Below, one piece after another: positions 24,995 through 33,804 of a DNA stretch of 64,000 nucleotides (positions are counted from its first letter, which is position 1; each line of letters opens with the position of its first letter). Source of the stretch: Halorussus litoreus (GTDB lineage: Archaea > Halobacteriota > Halobacteria > Halobacteriales > Haladaptataceae); NCBI RefSeq assembly GCF_003382685.1, contig NZ_KZ859505.1, positions 90,723-154,722 of the forward strand. Reading direction: 5' to 3'. Position numbers and translations under genes: made by a program. A model generated the notes under the pieces. That model ran no database searches and had not been told where the DNA came from. It worked only from the letters and a program-made list of their open reading frames with translations.

Positions 24995-26526
24995 AGCTCC
25001 ACCCCGTTTCGATCCCGTACCGCGGGCTCTCCCGCGGCGCGAGCGTCGGGTTCATGCTGTTTTTCGTCTCGCAGTCGCTCGCGGGGACCGACGCGATTCC
25101 GTTCGCGCTGGTCGGCCCGACCGCGGTCGCGATAGCCGTCCTCGGCGTCGCTGCCGTCGTGGCGTGGGAGGTCGCCTACTACCGGCGGTTCGAGTACCAG
25201 CTTGGCGACGACGGGCTCGAACTCGCCTCGGGGGTGCTCTCGCGGCGAAACCGTGAGATACCGCTGCGGCGCATCCAGAACGTGGACATCTCGCGCAACG
25301 TCGTCCAGCGCGCGCTCGGCATCGCCGCGGTCGACGTCGAGACCGCGGGCGGCGGCACCACCGAGGCCAGCCTCCGGTTCGTAGGCTACGACGAGGCCAA
25401 GCGCCTCCAGCGCGAGATCCAGCGCCTGAAACGCGGCGCGGGGGGTTCCGCCGCGGAAGGCGAAGACGGCGAGATGACTGCCTCGGACGAGGGCGCAGCC
25501 GCCGAGGAGGAGCTGTTCGCGCTGGCGACCGAAGAACTGCTCCTGCTGAGTGCGCTGTCGTTCGACTTCCGGTACCTCTCGCTGCTGGCGTTCGGCCCCG
25601 CGGCGGTTCCGTTCGTCCCGGGGTTCGCGGAACTCGCGTTCGTCGGCGGCGTGATGCTGGTGGCCGTCCTGCTGGTGGGTCTCTGGGCCATCAGTTCGGC
25701 GATGACGTTCGCGCGCTACTACGGCTTCCGGCTGACGCGGGTGGACGACGAGTTGCGGTACGAGCGCGGCCTGCTCCAGCGCTACGACGGCTCCATCCCG
25801 CTGGCGAAGGTCCAGACCGTCACGCTCACCGAGAACGTCCTGATGCGTCGCGTGGGCTACGCCACCCTCGCGGTCGAGACCGCGGGCTACGCGCCCGGAC
25901 AGACCCCGAGCGGCGGGTCGGAGGCCGCGGTGCCGCTCGCGACCCGCGAGCGGGTACTCGGACTCGCACGGGAGATAGAGGCGTTCGACCTCCCCACGTT
26001 CGAGCGGCCGCCCGAGCGCGCTCGGACGCGCTACGCGGTCAGGTACGGGCTCGTGTTGGCCGGTCTCGCTGGCGGACTATTCAGCGTTCGGGAACTGGTC
26101 GGGTTTCCCGGACCGGACTTCCTCGCGTTCGCGCCTTTCGCACCCCTCGCACTGCTCACGCTCGCACCGGTGGCTGCCCACCTCAAGTGGCGCAACCGGG
26201 GCTACGCGGTCGGCGAGGACCACGCCGTCACGCGGAACGGCTTCTGGGACCGGACAATCAAGGTGGTTCCGCTCTACCGAGTCCAGACCGTCATCGAGAC
26301 GCGGACGCCGTTTCAGCGACGCCGACGCTGGCGGCTGGCGAACGTCGTGATAGATACGGCGAGTTCGGCCGGCAGCGCGGCGCTCGCGGCGGATTTGGAC
26401 CGCGAGACGGCCGCGGAGCTTCGGGAGTTGGTCGGCGAGAAACTACAGGCGAGTCTGGCCGAGCGCCGATCAGAGGGGACCGATTCGAGTCCCGACGGGA
26501 CCCAAGGAAACGCTCGCCGAGACTGA
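24991..26526 (+). CDS. multi-domain PH-domain membrane protein (YdbT-like)
   Basis: 511 residues with three bPH2 repeats: REIPLRRIQNVDISRNVVQR near 90, GSIPLAKVQTVTLTENVLMR near 270 and IKVVPLYRVQTVIETRTPFQ near 425. They are separated by paired membrane helices (residues 15-50, 190-235, 350-395). A linker near 150-170 is acidic. It overlaps the YdbS-like gene by four bases, so translation is coupled, and the two proteins probably form a complex in the membrane. The function is unproven in archaea. Confidence 0.82.
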   Translation: MKLHPVSIPYRGLSRGASVGFMLFFVSQSLAGTDAIPFALVGPTAVAIAVLGVAAVVAWEVAYYRRFEYQLGDDGLELASGVLSRRNREIPLRRIQNVDISRNVVQRALGIAAVDVETAGGGTTEASLRFVGYDEAKRLQREIQRLKRGAGGSAAEGEDGEMTASDEGAAAEEELFALATEELLLLSALSFDFRYLSLLAFGPAAVPFVPGFAELAFVGGVMLVAVLLVGLWAISSAMTFARYYGFRLTRVDDELRYERGLLQRYDGSIPLAKVQTVTLTENVLMRRVGYATLAVETAGYAPGQTPSGGSEAAVPLATRERVLGLAREIEAFDLPTFERPPERARTRYAVRYGLVLAGLAGGLFSVRELVGFPGPDFLAFAPFAPLALLTLAPVAAHLKWRNRGYAVGEDHAVTRNGFWDRTIKVVPLYRVQTVIETRTPFQRRRRWRLANVVIDTASSAGSAALAADLDRETAAELRELVGEKLQASLAERRSEGTDSSPDGTQGNARRD

Positions 26527-26529
26527 ACG

Positions 26530-26538
26530 GTTTTTTAC
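26530..26538 (+). promoter_or_regulatory. TATA-like box for gatE
   Basis: GTTTTTTAC centred 29 bases before ATG 26563. The T-run directly follows the YdbT-like stop and may also end that transcript. Confidence 0.45.
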
Positions 26539-26562
26539 TCCTCGCGCTCGGAGTGGCGGGTA

Positions 26563-28440
26563 ATGACCGACTACGACCACGACTACGAGGACCTCGGCCT
26601 CGTAGCTGGCCTCGAAATCCACCAGCAACTCGACACCGAGACGAAGCTGTTCTGTGAGTGTCCGACCGAACTCCGCGAGCCCGACGAATCCGAGCGGCGG
26701 TTCACGCGCTTCCTCCACCCGACCAAGAGCGAACTCGGCGAACTCGACGACGCGGCCGTCGAGGAGAGCCGGGTCGACCGCGAGTTCGAGTACCTCGCGT
26801 ACGACACGACCTGTCTGGTCGAGGAGGACGACGAGCCGCCCCACCGACTCGACGCGGAGGCCCAGGAGGTCGTCCTCGAGATCGCACAGCTGCTCGACAT
26901 GAACGTGGTCGATCAGGCCCACGTCATGCGCAAGATCGTCGTCGACGGCTCGAACACCTCGGGATTCCAGCGCTCGACCCTGATGGCCTCCGATGGGGAA
27001 ATATCGACCAGCGAGGGGGCGGTCGGCGTCGAGGACCTGCTGCTCGAAGAGGAGAGCGCCCAGCGCGTCGAAGCGACCGACGACGGGGTCCGGTACTCGC
27101 TCGACCGCCTCGGCATCCCGCTCGTGGAGATCGGCACCAAGCCCGACATCCGCTCGCCCGAGCAGGCCCGCGAGGCCGCCGAGCAGATCGGGATGCTCCT
27201 GCGCTCGACCGGGAAGGTCAAGCGCGGGCTGGGCACCATCCGGCAGGACCTCAACGTCTCCATCGCGGAGGGCGCACGCGTCGAGATGAAGGGCGTCCAG
27301 AGCCTCGACGACATCGACGACCTCGTCGAGAACGAGGTACACCGGCAGGTCCGCCTGCTCGAGCTCCGGGACGAACTCCGCGAGCGGGACGCCGAAGTCG
27401 GTGACCCGACGGACGTGACGGCGGTCTTCGAGGGTTGCGACTCCGGCGTCATCGGCGGCGCGCTCGACTCTGGCGGGAAGGTCACCGCGGTCCTCCTCTC
27501 GGGCTTCGACGGCCTCGTGGGAGCCGAGATTCAGCCCGACCGGCGACTCGGCACGGAACTCTCGGACCACGCCAAGCGCCACGGCGCGGGCGGTATCTTC
27601 CACACCGACGAACTCCCGGCGTACGGCGTGACCGAGCAGGAGGTCGCCGACCTTCGCGAGGCGGTGGGCGCAGACGAGCGGGACGCGGTCGCCATCGTGG
27701 CCGCGGACCCCGAGACGGCTGACCTCGCCATCGAGGCCGCCGCCGACCGCGCCGAGACCGCACTCGACGGCGTTCCAGAGGAGACCCGCGGCGCGAACGA
27801 GGACGGGACGACTCGGTACCTGCGCCCGCTGCCCGGCGCGGCCCGGATGTACCCCGAAACCGACGTTCCCCCGGTCGAACCCGACCCGAGCGAGGTCGAG
27901 ACTCCCGAACTCCTGACCGAGAAGGTACAGCGGTACCAGGACGAGTACGGACTCGACGCCGGACTCGCCGAGCAGGTCGCGTACGGCGAGCGCATGCCCC
28001 TGTTCGAGCGAGCGGTCGAGGAACTGGGCGTCGACGCCACGCTCGCGGCCGGAACCGTCGAGAGCACCGTCACGGAACTCCGGCGCGACGACGTGCCGGT
28101 CGAGACCCTGACCGACGACCACTTCCTCGGGACGCTCGAACTCGTCGCGGCGGGCGAGACGGCCAAGGGGAACGTCGGCGAACTGCTGACGGTCCTCGCC
28201 GAGACCCCCGATCTCACCGCGGCCGAGGCGGTCGAACAGGAGGATCTCGGTAGCGCGGACACCGACGAGGTCCGCGAGGCCGTCGTGGAGGTCGTGGAGC
28301 GAAACGAGGGACAGGTCCAAGAGCAGGGTATGCAGGCGTTCTCCGCGCTGATGGGCGAGTGCATGGGCGCGCTCGGCGGGAACGCCGACGGCGACCTCGT
28401 GAGCGAACTCCTCCGCGAGGAGATCGGCAAGCGCGCCTGA
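26563..28440 (+). CDS. gatE: Glu-tRNA(Gln) amidotransferase subunit E
   Basis: 625 residues, the archaeal GatE length. The N-terminus LGLVAGLEIHQQLDTETKLF is the GatB/GatE catalytic cradle. LGTIRQDLNVSIAEGARVEM lies near 225, an AspRS-like GAD insert covers about 290-400, and a YqeY-like tail ends the protein. With GatD it converts Glu-tRNA(Gln) to Gln-tRNA(Gln). GatD is not in the window. The stop codon sits inside a 38-bp palindrome. Confidence 0.95.
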   Translation: MTDYDHDYEDLGLVAGLEIHQQLDTETKLFCECPTELREPDESERRFTRFLHPTKSELGELDDAAVEESRVDREFEYLAYDTTCLVEEDDEPPHRLDAEAQEVVLEIAQLLDMNVVDQAHVMRKIVVDGSNTSGFQRSTLMASDGEISTSEGAVGVEDLLLEEESAQRVEATDDGVRYSLDRLGIPLVEIGTKPDIRSPEQAREAAEQIGMLLRSTGKVKRGLGTIRQDLNVSIAEGARVEMKGVQSLDDIDDLVENEVHRQVRLLELRDELRERDAEVGDPTDVTAVFEGCDSGVIGGALDSGGKVTAVLLSGFDGLVGAEIQPDRRLGTELSDHAKRHGAGGIFHTDELPAYGVTEQEVADLREAVGADERDAVAIVAADPETADLAIEAAADRAETALDGVPEETRGANEDGTTRYLRPLPGAARMYPETDVPPVEPDPSEVETPELLTEKVQRYQDEYGLDAGLAEQVAYGERMPLFERAVEELGVDATLAAGTVESTVTELRRDDVPVETLTDDHFLGTLELVAAGETAKGNVGELLTVLAETPDLTAAEAVEQEDLGSADTDEVREAVVEVVERNEGQVQEQGMQAFSALMGECMGALGGNADGDLVSELLREEIGKRA

Positions 28441-28468
28441 GCGCCGCCGCGGCGGCGCTCAGGCGCGC
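28431..28468. terminator. 38-bp perfect palindrome over the gatE stop
   Basis: GCGCGCCTGAGCGCCGCCG at 28431-28449 is exactly complemented by 28450-28468. The left arm includes the last gatE codons and its TGA. It lacks a T-run, so it would act as an RNA hairpin protecting or ending the gatE mRNA, if it acts at all. Confidence 0.55.
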
Positions 28469-28545
28469 TACCGCCGCTCGACGTTGTTCTGGGGACCGAG
28501 ACGCGGCGTCGCCGGGCGAGTTCCACATCGCAACCACTAAATGCT

Positions 28546-28563
28546 TTTTAGGCCTACCTAAAA
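28546..28563. promoter_or_regulatory. iron-type operator 1, upstream of permease gene
   Basis: TTTTAGG-CCTA-CCTAAAA, an inverted repeat of the DtxR/Idr metal-regulator type. It overlaps the TATA-like CTTTTTAG (28544-28551) and ends 6 bases before ATG 28570, so a bound repressor would block promoter access. It shares the TTTAGG..CCTAAA ends with two sites further downstream. Confidence 0.75.
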
Positions 28564-28569
28564 CAACTG

Positions 28570-29712
28570 ATGGCGAGCGAAGCTCCCGCGGAGTCGAACT
28601 CGAAGTCCGAGCGGCCGACCGGAAAATCGAACTCGGAGCGGTCGGCCGGAAACGAGTACGTCGACCGGTCGCTCGCCACGGTCGTGCTCGGGAGCCTCGC
28701 CATCGTCGCGGTGGGCGGACTCGTGCAGGTCAGCTTCGGGTCGTACTCGATGACGCTCCCCGAGGTGTGGGCCGCGGTGTTCGACCCGGCCGTCCTGCTC
28801 GACCCGCGAGCGTGGGAGTCGTTCCTGCTCGGTACCGAGATGCCCGAGGTTTCGCGGGACGCCAGCGTCGTCTGGAATCTCCGGATTCCGCGGGTCGTCG
28901 TCGGTATCCTCGCCGGCGCGAACCTCGCCGTCTCCGGGGCCATCTTCCAGGCCATCACCCGGAACGAACTCGCGAGCCCGTACGTCCTCGGCGTGAGTTC
29001 CGGGGCCGGACTCGCGGTACTCTTGACGCTGGTCGTGTTCAGCGGGGCCGCGGCGTTCCTCCCGCTGTTCGCGGCCGCCGGTGGTGCCATCGCCTTCATG
29101 CTCGTGTACGCCATCGCGTGGAAGGGCGGGACGAGCCCGGTTCGGCTGGTGCTGGCCGGCGTCATCGTCGGCACGGTGTTCAACTCGCTCCAGACCGGTC
29201 TGTTCTTCTTCGCGGAGGACCTCGCGGTCGTCCAGTCGGCCATCGCGTGGACCACCGGCTCGCTGACCGGCACCGACTGGGAGCAGGTCAGGCTCGCGCT
29301 CCCGTGGACCATGATAGCGGTTGTGCTGTCGGTGGCGGGGTCGCGCCAACTCAACGTCCTCCTGCTCGGCGAGTCGACGGCCAAGTCGCTCGGCATGTCG
29401 GTCGAGCGGGTCCGCTTCGGCCTCGCCAGCGTCGCGGTACTCGCGGCGAGCGCGGCTATCGCTGTCGCGGGCATCGTCGGGTTCGTGGGCCTCGTCGTTC
29501 CCCACATGGTGCGCTACCTCGTCGGCAGCGACTACCGGCGGTTGGTGGTCGGCTGCGCGTTCGCGGGCCCGGCGCTGATGGTCGCGGCGGACGTCGGCGG
29601 CCGACTGCTGCTGTATCCGATCCAGCTTCCGGTCGGTATCGTCACCGGCGTGCTGGGCGGCCCGTACTTCCTATACATGATGCGAAAACAACAGGACGTG
29701 GGTGAGATCTGA
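28570..29712 (+). CDS. iron-siderophore ABC transporter permease (FecCD family)
   Basis: 380 residues with 9-10 hydrophobic helices. The family motifs are LRIPRVVVGILAGANLAVSG, FQAITRNELASPYVLGVSSG and GFVGLVVPHMVRYLVGSDYR. The first 35 residues are a hydrophilic Ser/Glu-rich extension. It forms the channel with the ATPase encoded next. The binding protein is the third gene. Operators of metal-repressor type before this gene and the third gene point to ferric siderophores, not cobalamin, as substrate. Confidence 0.9.
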   Translation: MASEAPAESNSKSERPTGKSNSERSAGNEYVDRSLATVVLGSLAIVAVGGLVQVSFGSYSMTLPEVWAAVFDPAVLLDPRAWESFLLGTEMPEVSRDASVVWNLRIPRVVVGILAGANLAVSGAIFQAITRNELASPYVLGVSSGAGLAVLLTLVVFSGAAAFLPLFAAAGGAIAFMLVYAIAWKGGTSPVRLVLAGVIVGTVFNSLQTGLFFFAEDLAVVQSAIAWTTGSLTGTDWEQVRLALPWTMIAVVLSVAGSRQLNVLLLGESTAKSLGMSVERVRFGLASVAVLAASAAIAVAGIVGFVGLVVPHMVRYLVGSDYRRLVVGCAFAGPALMVAADVGGRLLLYPIQLPVGIVTGVLGGPYFLYMMRKQQDVGEI

Positions 29713-29713
29713 G

Positions 29714-30661
29714 ATGAGACTGAACGACACCGAACGCGTGAGCCGGTCAGACGACGAATCGGCGGATGTCTCGGACCGCGAGCGCGCGAATCGCCCGGAC
29801 GGCGACCGGAAGCAATCCGACCAATCGGAGCGGCAGGGCGGAGCGACCGAATCCGGCCACGACCCGACCGTCGACAGCGCCGTCCTCGCGGAAGACCTGT
29901 CCATCTCCTACGCGCCCGACGCCGACCCGGTGGTCGAGTGCGAGCGCCTCGACGTGCCCGAGGGCGAGGTCACCGGGCTGGTCGGACCGAACGGGAGCGG
30001 GAAGTCCACGCTGCTGAAGGCGCTCTCGGATCACCTCGACCCCGACCGCGGGTCGGTGTACCTCCACGGCCGCGAGGTCCAGTCGTACGACCAGAAGGAA
30101 CTTGCCCGCGAACTCGGCCACCTCTCGCAGGAGAACGACTCGCCCGGCTCCATCACCGTCGAGGAACTCGTCTATCACGGCCGATACCCGCATCGGGGCG
30201 TGTTCGAGAGCGTCGACGAGACCGACCGCGAGGCGGTCGAGCGCGCGCTCGACCTCGCGGGCGTCGCACACCTCCGCGACCAGAACGTCGACAGCCTGAG
30301 CGGCGGCCAGAAGCAACTGGCGTGGATCGCGATGGTGCTGGCACAGGACACCGACGTCCTGCTGCTCGACGAGCCCACGACGTTCCTCGACCTGCACCAT
30401 CAGCTCGGCGTGCTCGAAACCGTCCAGCGGCTCAACCGCGAGAAGGGCGTCACCGTCGCGGTAGTGCTCCACGACATCTCGCAGGCAGCCCGGTTCGCCG
30501 ACTACCTGGTCGCGCTCGACGACGGCGAGATCTACGACTGGGGCCCGTCCGAGGAGGTCGTCTCCGAGCAACTGCTCGCGGACGTGTTCGAGGTCGAGGC
30601 CGCCGTCTCCTACGAGCCGGAACTCCAGATACTGCCGAAACGCGCGATTCGCGACCGCTGA
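29714..30661 (+). CDS. iron-siderophore ABC transporter ATP-binding protein (FecE family)
   Basis: 315 residues. The first 55 are a polar Arg/Asp/Ser-rich extension. The core has Walker A GLVGPNGSGKSTLLKAL, the ABC signature DSLSGGQKQLAWIAMVLAQ, Walker B DVLLLDEPTTFLDLHHQL and a switch His in VVLHDISQAARFADYL. It powers uptake through the FecCD permease. The ATG at 29714 lies two bases after the permease stop, so the genes are coupled. Confidence 0.92.
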   Translation: MRLNDTERVSRSDDESADVSDRERANRPDGDRKQSDQSERQGGATESGHDPTVDSAVLAEDLSISYAPDADPVVECERLDVPEGEVTGLVGPNGSGKSTLLKALSDHLDPDRGSVYLHGREVQSYDQKELARELGHLSQENDSPGSITVEELVYHGRYPHRGVFESVDETDREAVERALDLAGVAHLRDQNVDSLSGGQKQLAWIAMVLAQDTDVLLLDEPTTFLDLHHQLGVLETVQRLNREKGVTVAVVLHDISQAARFADYLVALDDGEIYDWGPSEEVVSEQLLADVFEVEAAVSYEPELQILPKRAIRDR

Positions 30662-30668
30662 AGCTTTC

Positions 30669-30684
30669 TTTAGGCCAGCCTAAA
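30669..30684. promoter_or_regulatory. iron-type operator 2
   Basis: TTTAGGC-CA-GCCTAAA, a perfect 16-bp inverted repeat 8 bases after the ATPase stop and about 15 bases before the TATA-like box of the next gene. It lies where it could affect factor B or TATA-binding protein access. Confidence 0.75.
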
Positions 30685-30691
30685 CCGAAGC

Positions 30692-30700
30692 GCTTAAAAT
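30692..30700 (+). promoter_or_regulatory. TATA-like box for siderophore-binding protein
   Basis: GCTTAAAAT, centred 26 bases before ATG 30722 and bracketed by operators 2 and 3. Confidence 0.6.
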
Positions 30701-30701
30701 G

Positions 30702-30719
30702 TTTTAGGCGAGCCTAAAA
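30702..30719. promoter_or_regulatory. iron-type operator 3
   Basis: TTTTAGGC-GA-GCCTAAAA, a perfect 18-bp inverted repeat between the TATA-like box and the ATG at 30722. A repressor bound here would cover the transcription start of this leaderless gene. Confidence 0.8.
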
Positions 30720-30721
30720 AT

Positions 30722-31855
30722 ATGGTAGAAGACGATTCGGCTCGAACGACCCGGCGTCGGTATCTCACCGCCAGCGGATCGATAGTCGCGGCAGGGCTTC
30801 TCGCCGGCTGCGTGGGCGGCGTCGCCTCACCCAGTGACGGCGACGAGACCACCGTGAGCGGCGGGGCGTACTCGGCGACGATGGAGCCGGTCGGCGAGGT
30901 GAGCCTCGACGGCGTGCCCGAGACGTGGGTCGCCAACAACGGGAGCTGGGCGGACATGGGCGTCGCGCTCGGCGTCGACCCGCCGGCCGCGCTCTGGCTC
31001 ACGAGCCGGTATCACACCCAGTACTACGACGAGATCGACGGCGTGTCGGTCGATAAGAGCGAGATGGTCGATCTGTACCGCGACGGGGTGAGCACGGAAC
31101 TGTTCTACGAACTCGACGCCGACGTACACGTCCTCGATCCCAACTTCCTCATGAATCGCTACAAGGGCTGGGCACAGGAGGACGTCGACGACGTCGCCGA
31201 GACTGTCGGGCCGTTCTTCGGCAACAGCATCTTCTCGCGTGGCTACGGGTGGCACGAGGACTACACCTACTACACGCTGTACGAGGCGTTCGGGAAGCTC
31301 GCCGAGCTGTTCGGCCGGACCGACCGCTACGAGGCGTTCGCCGACCTCCACGAGGAGTTCCAGTCGTCGCTGTCCGACGTGATTCCGGCCGAGGGCGAGC
31401 GCCCGACTGTCGCGGTCCTCTGGGCGGCAGGCGACGAGCCCGAGACGTTCCTCCCGTACGTGATGAGCGAGGGAACCAGCTTCAAACAGTGGAACGACCT
31501 CCAGGTCCGGGACGCGCTGGCCGAGACCGACGTGAAGGACTTCCACAGCAACCGCGGCGAGATCGACTACGAGACGCTGCTCGAGGTCGACCCGGACGTG
31601 TTGCTCCTCCGCGGTCAGGAAGCCAAGACCGCCGAGGAGTTCCGGGACACGGTTGGCTCGTTCATGGAAGACCACAACGTCGCGCGCTCGCTGACCGCTG
31701 TCCAGAACGGCGACGTCTACCGCGGCGGCCCGCTGTATCAGGGCCCGATCACCAACCTCGTCCTCACCGAGCGCGCCGCAAGGCAGGTTTACAACGTGGA
31801 CACGGAACTGTTCGACCGCGGTCGCGTCGCCGACATCGTGAACGGCGATATCTAA
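30722..31855 (+). CDS. siderophore-binding lipoprotein
   Basis: 377 residues. A Tat motif (RTTRRRYLTASG) and lipobox LLAGC (cysteine near residue 30) mark it as a lipid-anchored exported protein. The body matches the periplasmic-binding fold of the FepB/BtuF type, with PETWVANNGSWADMGVALGV and VDPDVLLLRGQEAK. It binds the iron chelate outside the cell and presents it to the permease. It has its own promoter flanked by two metal-type operators, so it can be expressed at a higher level than the permease genes. Confidence 0.9.
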   Translation: MVEDDSARTTRRRYLTASGSIVAAGLLAGCVGGVASPSDGDETTVSGGAYSATMEPVGEVSLDGVPETWVANNGSWADMGVALGVDPPAALWLTSRYHTQYYDEIDGVSVDKSEMVDLYRDGVSTELFYELDADVHVLDPNFLMNRYKGWAQEDVDDVAETVGPFFGNSIFSRGYGWHEDYTYYTLYEAFGKLAELFGRTDRYEAFADLHEEFQSSLSDVIPAEGERPTVAVLWAAGDEPETFLPYVMSEGTSFKQWNDLQVRDALAETDVKDFHSNRGEIDYETLLEVDPDVLLLRGQEAKTAEEFRDTVGSFMEDHNVARSLTAVQNGDVYRGGPLYQGPITNLVLTERAARQVYNVDTELFDRGRVADIVNGDI

Positions 31856-31868
31856 GCCGGCCTGCGCG

Positions 31869-33359
31869 TCAGTCGTCGCCCAGTCGCTCGACCGACTCGC
31901 CGATGGCTTCGACGCGTTCGACCTGTTCTCCGGTGACCTCCGCGACCGTCGAGGCCTCTTCGGCGACGTCGGTCGAGTGGCGCGACACGGTCTCGACCAT
32001 CGCGGAGATCTCCTCGGCGGCGACCGCCTGCTCGTCGGTCGCCTCCGCGACCTCCTCGATGCCCTCCACGGTCTCGGTCACCGCGGTTACGATGTCCCTG
32101 AGCGTCTCCATCGAGGACTCGACGTTCTCGACGCCCGCTTCGACGCGTCGCTCGGTCCGTTCGAGGCTCTCGACCGTGTCGTCGGTGTGTGCCTGTATCT
32201 CGGCCACCATCTCCTCGATCTCGCTGGCCTGGGTCTTCGACTGCTCGGCGAGCGACTTCACCTCCTCGGCGACCACCGCGAAGCCGTCCCCGGCCTCGCC
32301 CGCGCGTGCGGCCTCGATAGACGCGTTGAGCGCGAGCAGGTTGGTCTGGTCGGCGATGTCGTTTATCACGTCCACGATGTCGTCGATCTCGGTGACTCTC
32401 TCCTCTAGGTTCGCCATGTCGTCGGTCACGTCCCCCCGCGCGTCGTCGATGTCCGTCATGGCGTCCATGGCCTCGCTGGCGGTCTCCTGACCGTCCTCGG
32501 CGAGTTGCTTGGCCTGCCGACTGGTCTGTTCGACCTCCTCGGCGCTGGCGGCGACCTCCTCGACGGTCGCGCTCAGGTTCTCGGTCTCGCCGGCGATCTC
32601 GTCGATGTCGTCGGCCTGTTCGTGGACCGACTCCTGGATCTCGTCGGCGCTCCGCGCGACGTTCTCCGCCGAGTCCGACAGGTCCTGGAGCGACGCGTTC
32701 ACGTCTTCGGAGATAGCCCGCTGGAGGTGCTCCATCTCCGCGTTTGTCTCCCGAATCTCCTCGCTGTACGACTGGATGTACGTGTCAGACACCACCTGCA
32801 TGTCGAGGTTCACGATTCGGAGCAGCGACAGTACCTCCTCTATGCCCTCGGAGAACTCCTCGCGGATTACGTCGGCGGCCTCGTCGTCGACACGCTCGAC
32901 GGTGCGTTCGATCACGCGCTCGCCGATCTTCGGCACGAGGAAGTTGTAGTAGAGCGCGTACGCTCCGAGGTAGTGTTTCATCGGCATATCGAGCACGTCG
33001 TGGACCTTCCCGATGCGGGCCCGACTCGAGAAGTACTCGCGGTCGTACTCGCCGCTTGCGAGCGACAGCAGATAGTCGGCCTGCGTCTCCTTGAGTTGAT
33101 CGACGGTCCGGGTCGAGCGGCCGAGGACCTCCGAGGTCTCCTCGCGGTCGGTGAGGTGGTCGTAGAACTCCGCGACCGCCTCGTCGGCGACCGACTCGAA
33201 CATGTCGCTCATCCCGTCGAGCCGCTCGGCGTCGGCGTCGTCGAACCCCGTGAAGTCCTTGCGCCACGCGACCTCCTCCTCGTCGATGGCGAGGTCCGCG
33301 AGCAGCGAGTCACCGTCGATACGCCCGGCTATCCGGTCGTCGGCCGTCGCAGTCTCCAT
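31869..33359 (-). CDS. hemAT: HemAT-type globin-coupled transducer
   Basis: 496 residues, soluble. Residues about 35-200 are a protoglobin-type sensor; the proximal haem His is in RIGKVHDVLDMPMKHYLGAY. Residues about 230-496 are a methyl-accepting chemotaxis domain with the conserved tip DQTNLLALNASIEAARAGEA. HemAT proteins sense oxygen and signal through CheA and CheW to steer swimming. The start ATG 33359 follows a TATA-like box by 28 bases. It converges with the siderophore genes, 13 bases apart. Confidence 0.92.
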   Translation of the reverse strand: METATADDRIAGRIDGDSLLADLAIDEEEVAWRKDFTGFDDADAERLDGMSDMFESVADEAVAEFYDHLTDREETSEVLGRSTRTVDQLKETQADYLLSLASGEYDREYFSSRARIGKVHDVLDMPMKHYLGAYALYYNFLVPKIGERVIERTVERVDDEAADVIREEFSEGIEEVLSLLRIVNLDMQVVSDTYIQSYSEEIRETNAEMEHLQRAISEDVNASLQDLSDSAENVARSADEIQESVHEQADDIDEIAGETENLSATVEEVAASAEEVEQTSRQAKQLAEDGQETASEAMDAMTDIDDARGDVTDDMANLEERVTEIDDIVDVINDIADQTNLLALNASIEAARAGEAGDGFAVVAEEVKSLAEQSKTQASEIEEMVAEIQAHTDDTVESLERTERRVEAGVENVESSMETLRDIVTAVTETVEGIEEVAEATDEQAVAAEEISAMVETVSRHSTDVAEEASTVAEVTGEQVERVEAIGESVERLGDD

Positions 33360-33382
33360 GATAGCACCACGGGAGCACGGCG

Positions 33383-33391
33383 ACTTAATCA
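33383..33391 (-). promoter_or_regulatory. TATA-like box for hemAT
   Basis: TGATTAAGT on the minus strand, centred 28 bases before ATG 33359. Confidence 0.5.
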
Positions 33392-33514
33392 TTCGGAGCG
33401 TTATCATGCGTGAAAAGCGGGACGGGAAGGAGTTCGGCGACCGCGACGGACCGGTGAACGCGAGTGCAACGGCCCGGAGAAACCTTGAAGATTGGGGGTG
33501 CCCAACGTGTCACC

Positions 33515-33757
33515 ATGAACAAGTGGCTGCGCGTCGGCGGCTGGGCCGCGCTCGCGCTCGTCGTCCTGTGGGTGATCCTGGAGATCGTGACGGTCGTCCT
33601 CGGCATCGTGTCGTGGCTGGTAGGAACGGTGGTCTCGCTGGTGGTCCTCGGTTTGGTGCTGTATCTGGCATACCTCCTCGTCTCGAAACTGCTGGGCGGT
33701 GGCGGCTCCGGTCGCTCGCGGTCGCGGTCGCGCGAGCGCGAGAAGATCTTCGAGTGA
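33515..33757 (+). CDS. small two-helix membrane protein
   Basis: 80 residues. Two hydrophobic helices cover residues 8-58 (WAALALVVLWVILEIVTVVL; VVSLVVLGLVLYLAYLLV). They are followed by a glycine patch and an Arg/Ser tail (RSRSRSRERE). This layout is common among short haloarchaeal membrane proteins without known function. The transcript would end in the palindrome that follows. Confidence 0.7.
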   Translation: MNKWLRVGGWAALALVVLWVILEIVTVVLGIVSWLVGTVVSLVVLGLVLYLAYLLVSKLLGGGGSGRSRSRSREREKIFE

Positions 33758-33804
33758 AAAGCATCGAGTGCGGATGATAGCGGACGATTTTTTCGAGCGA
33801 GTCC

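Noticed and set aside
26470..28320. 616-codon minus-strand frame
   Set aside because: Shadow of gatE.
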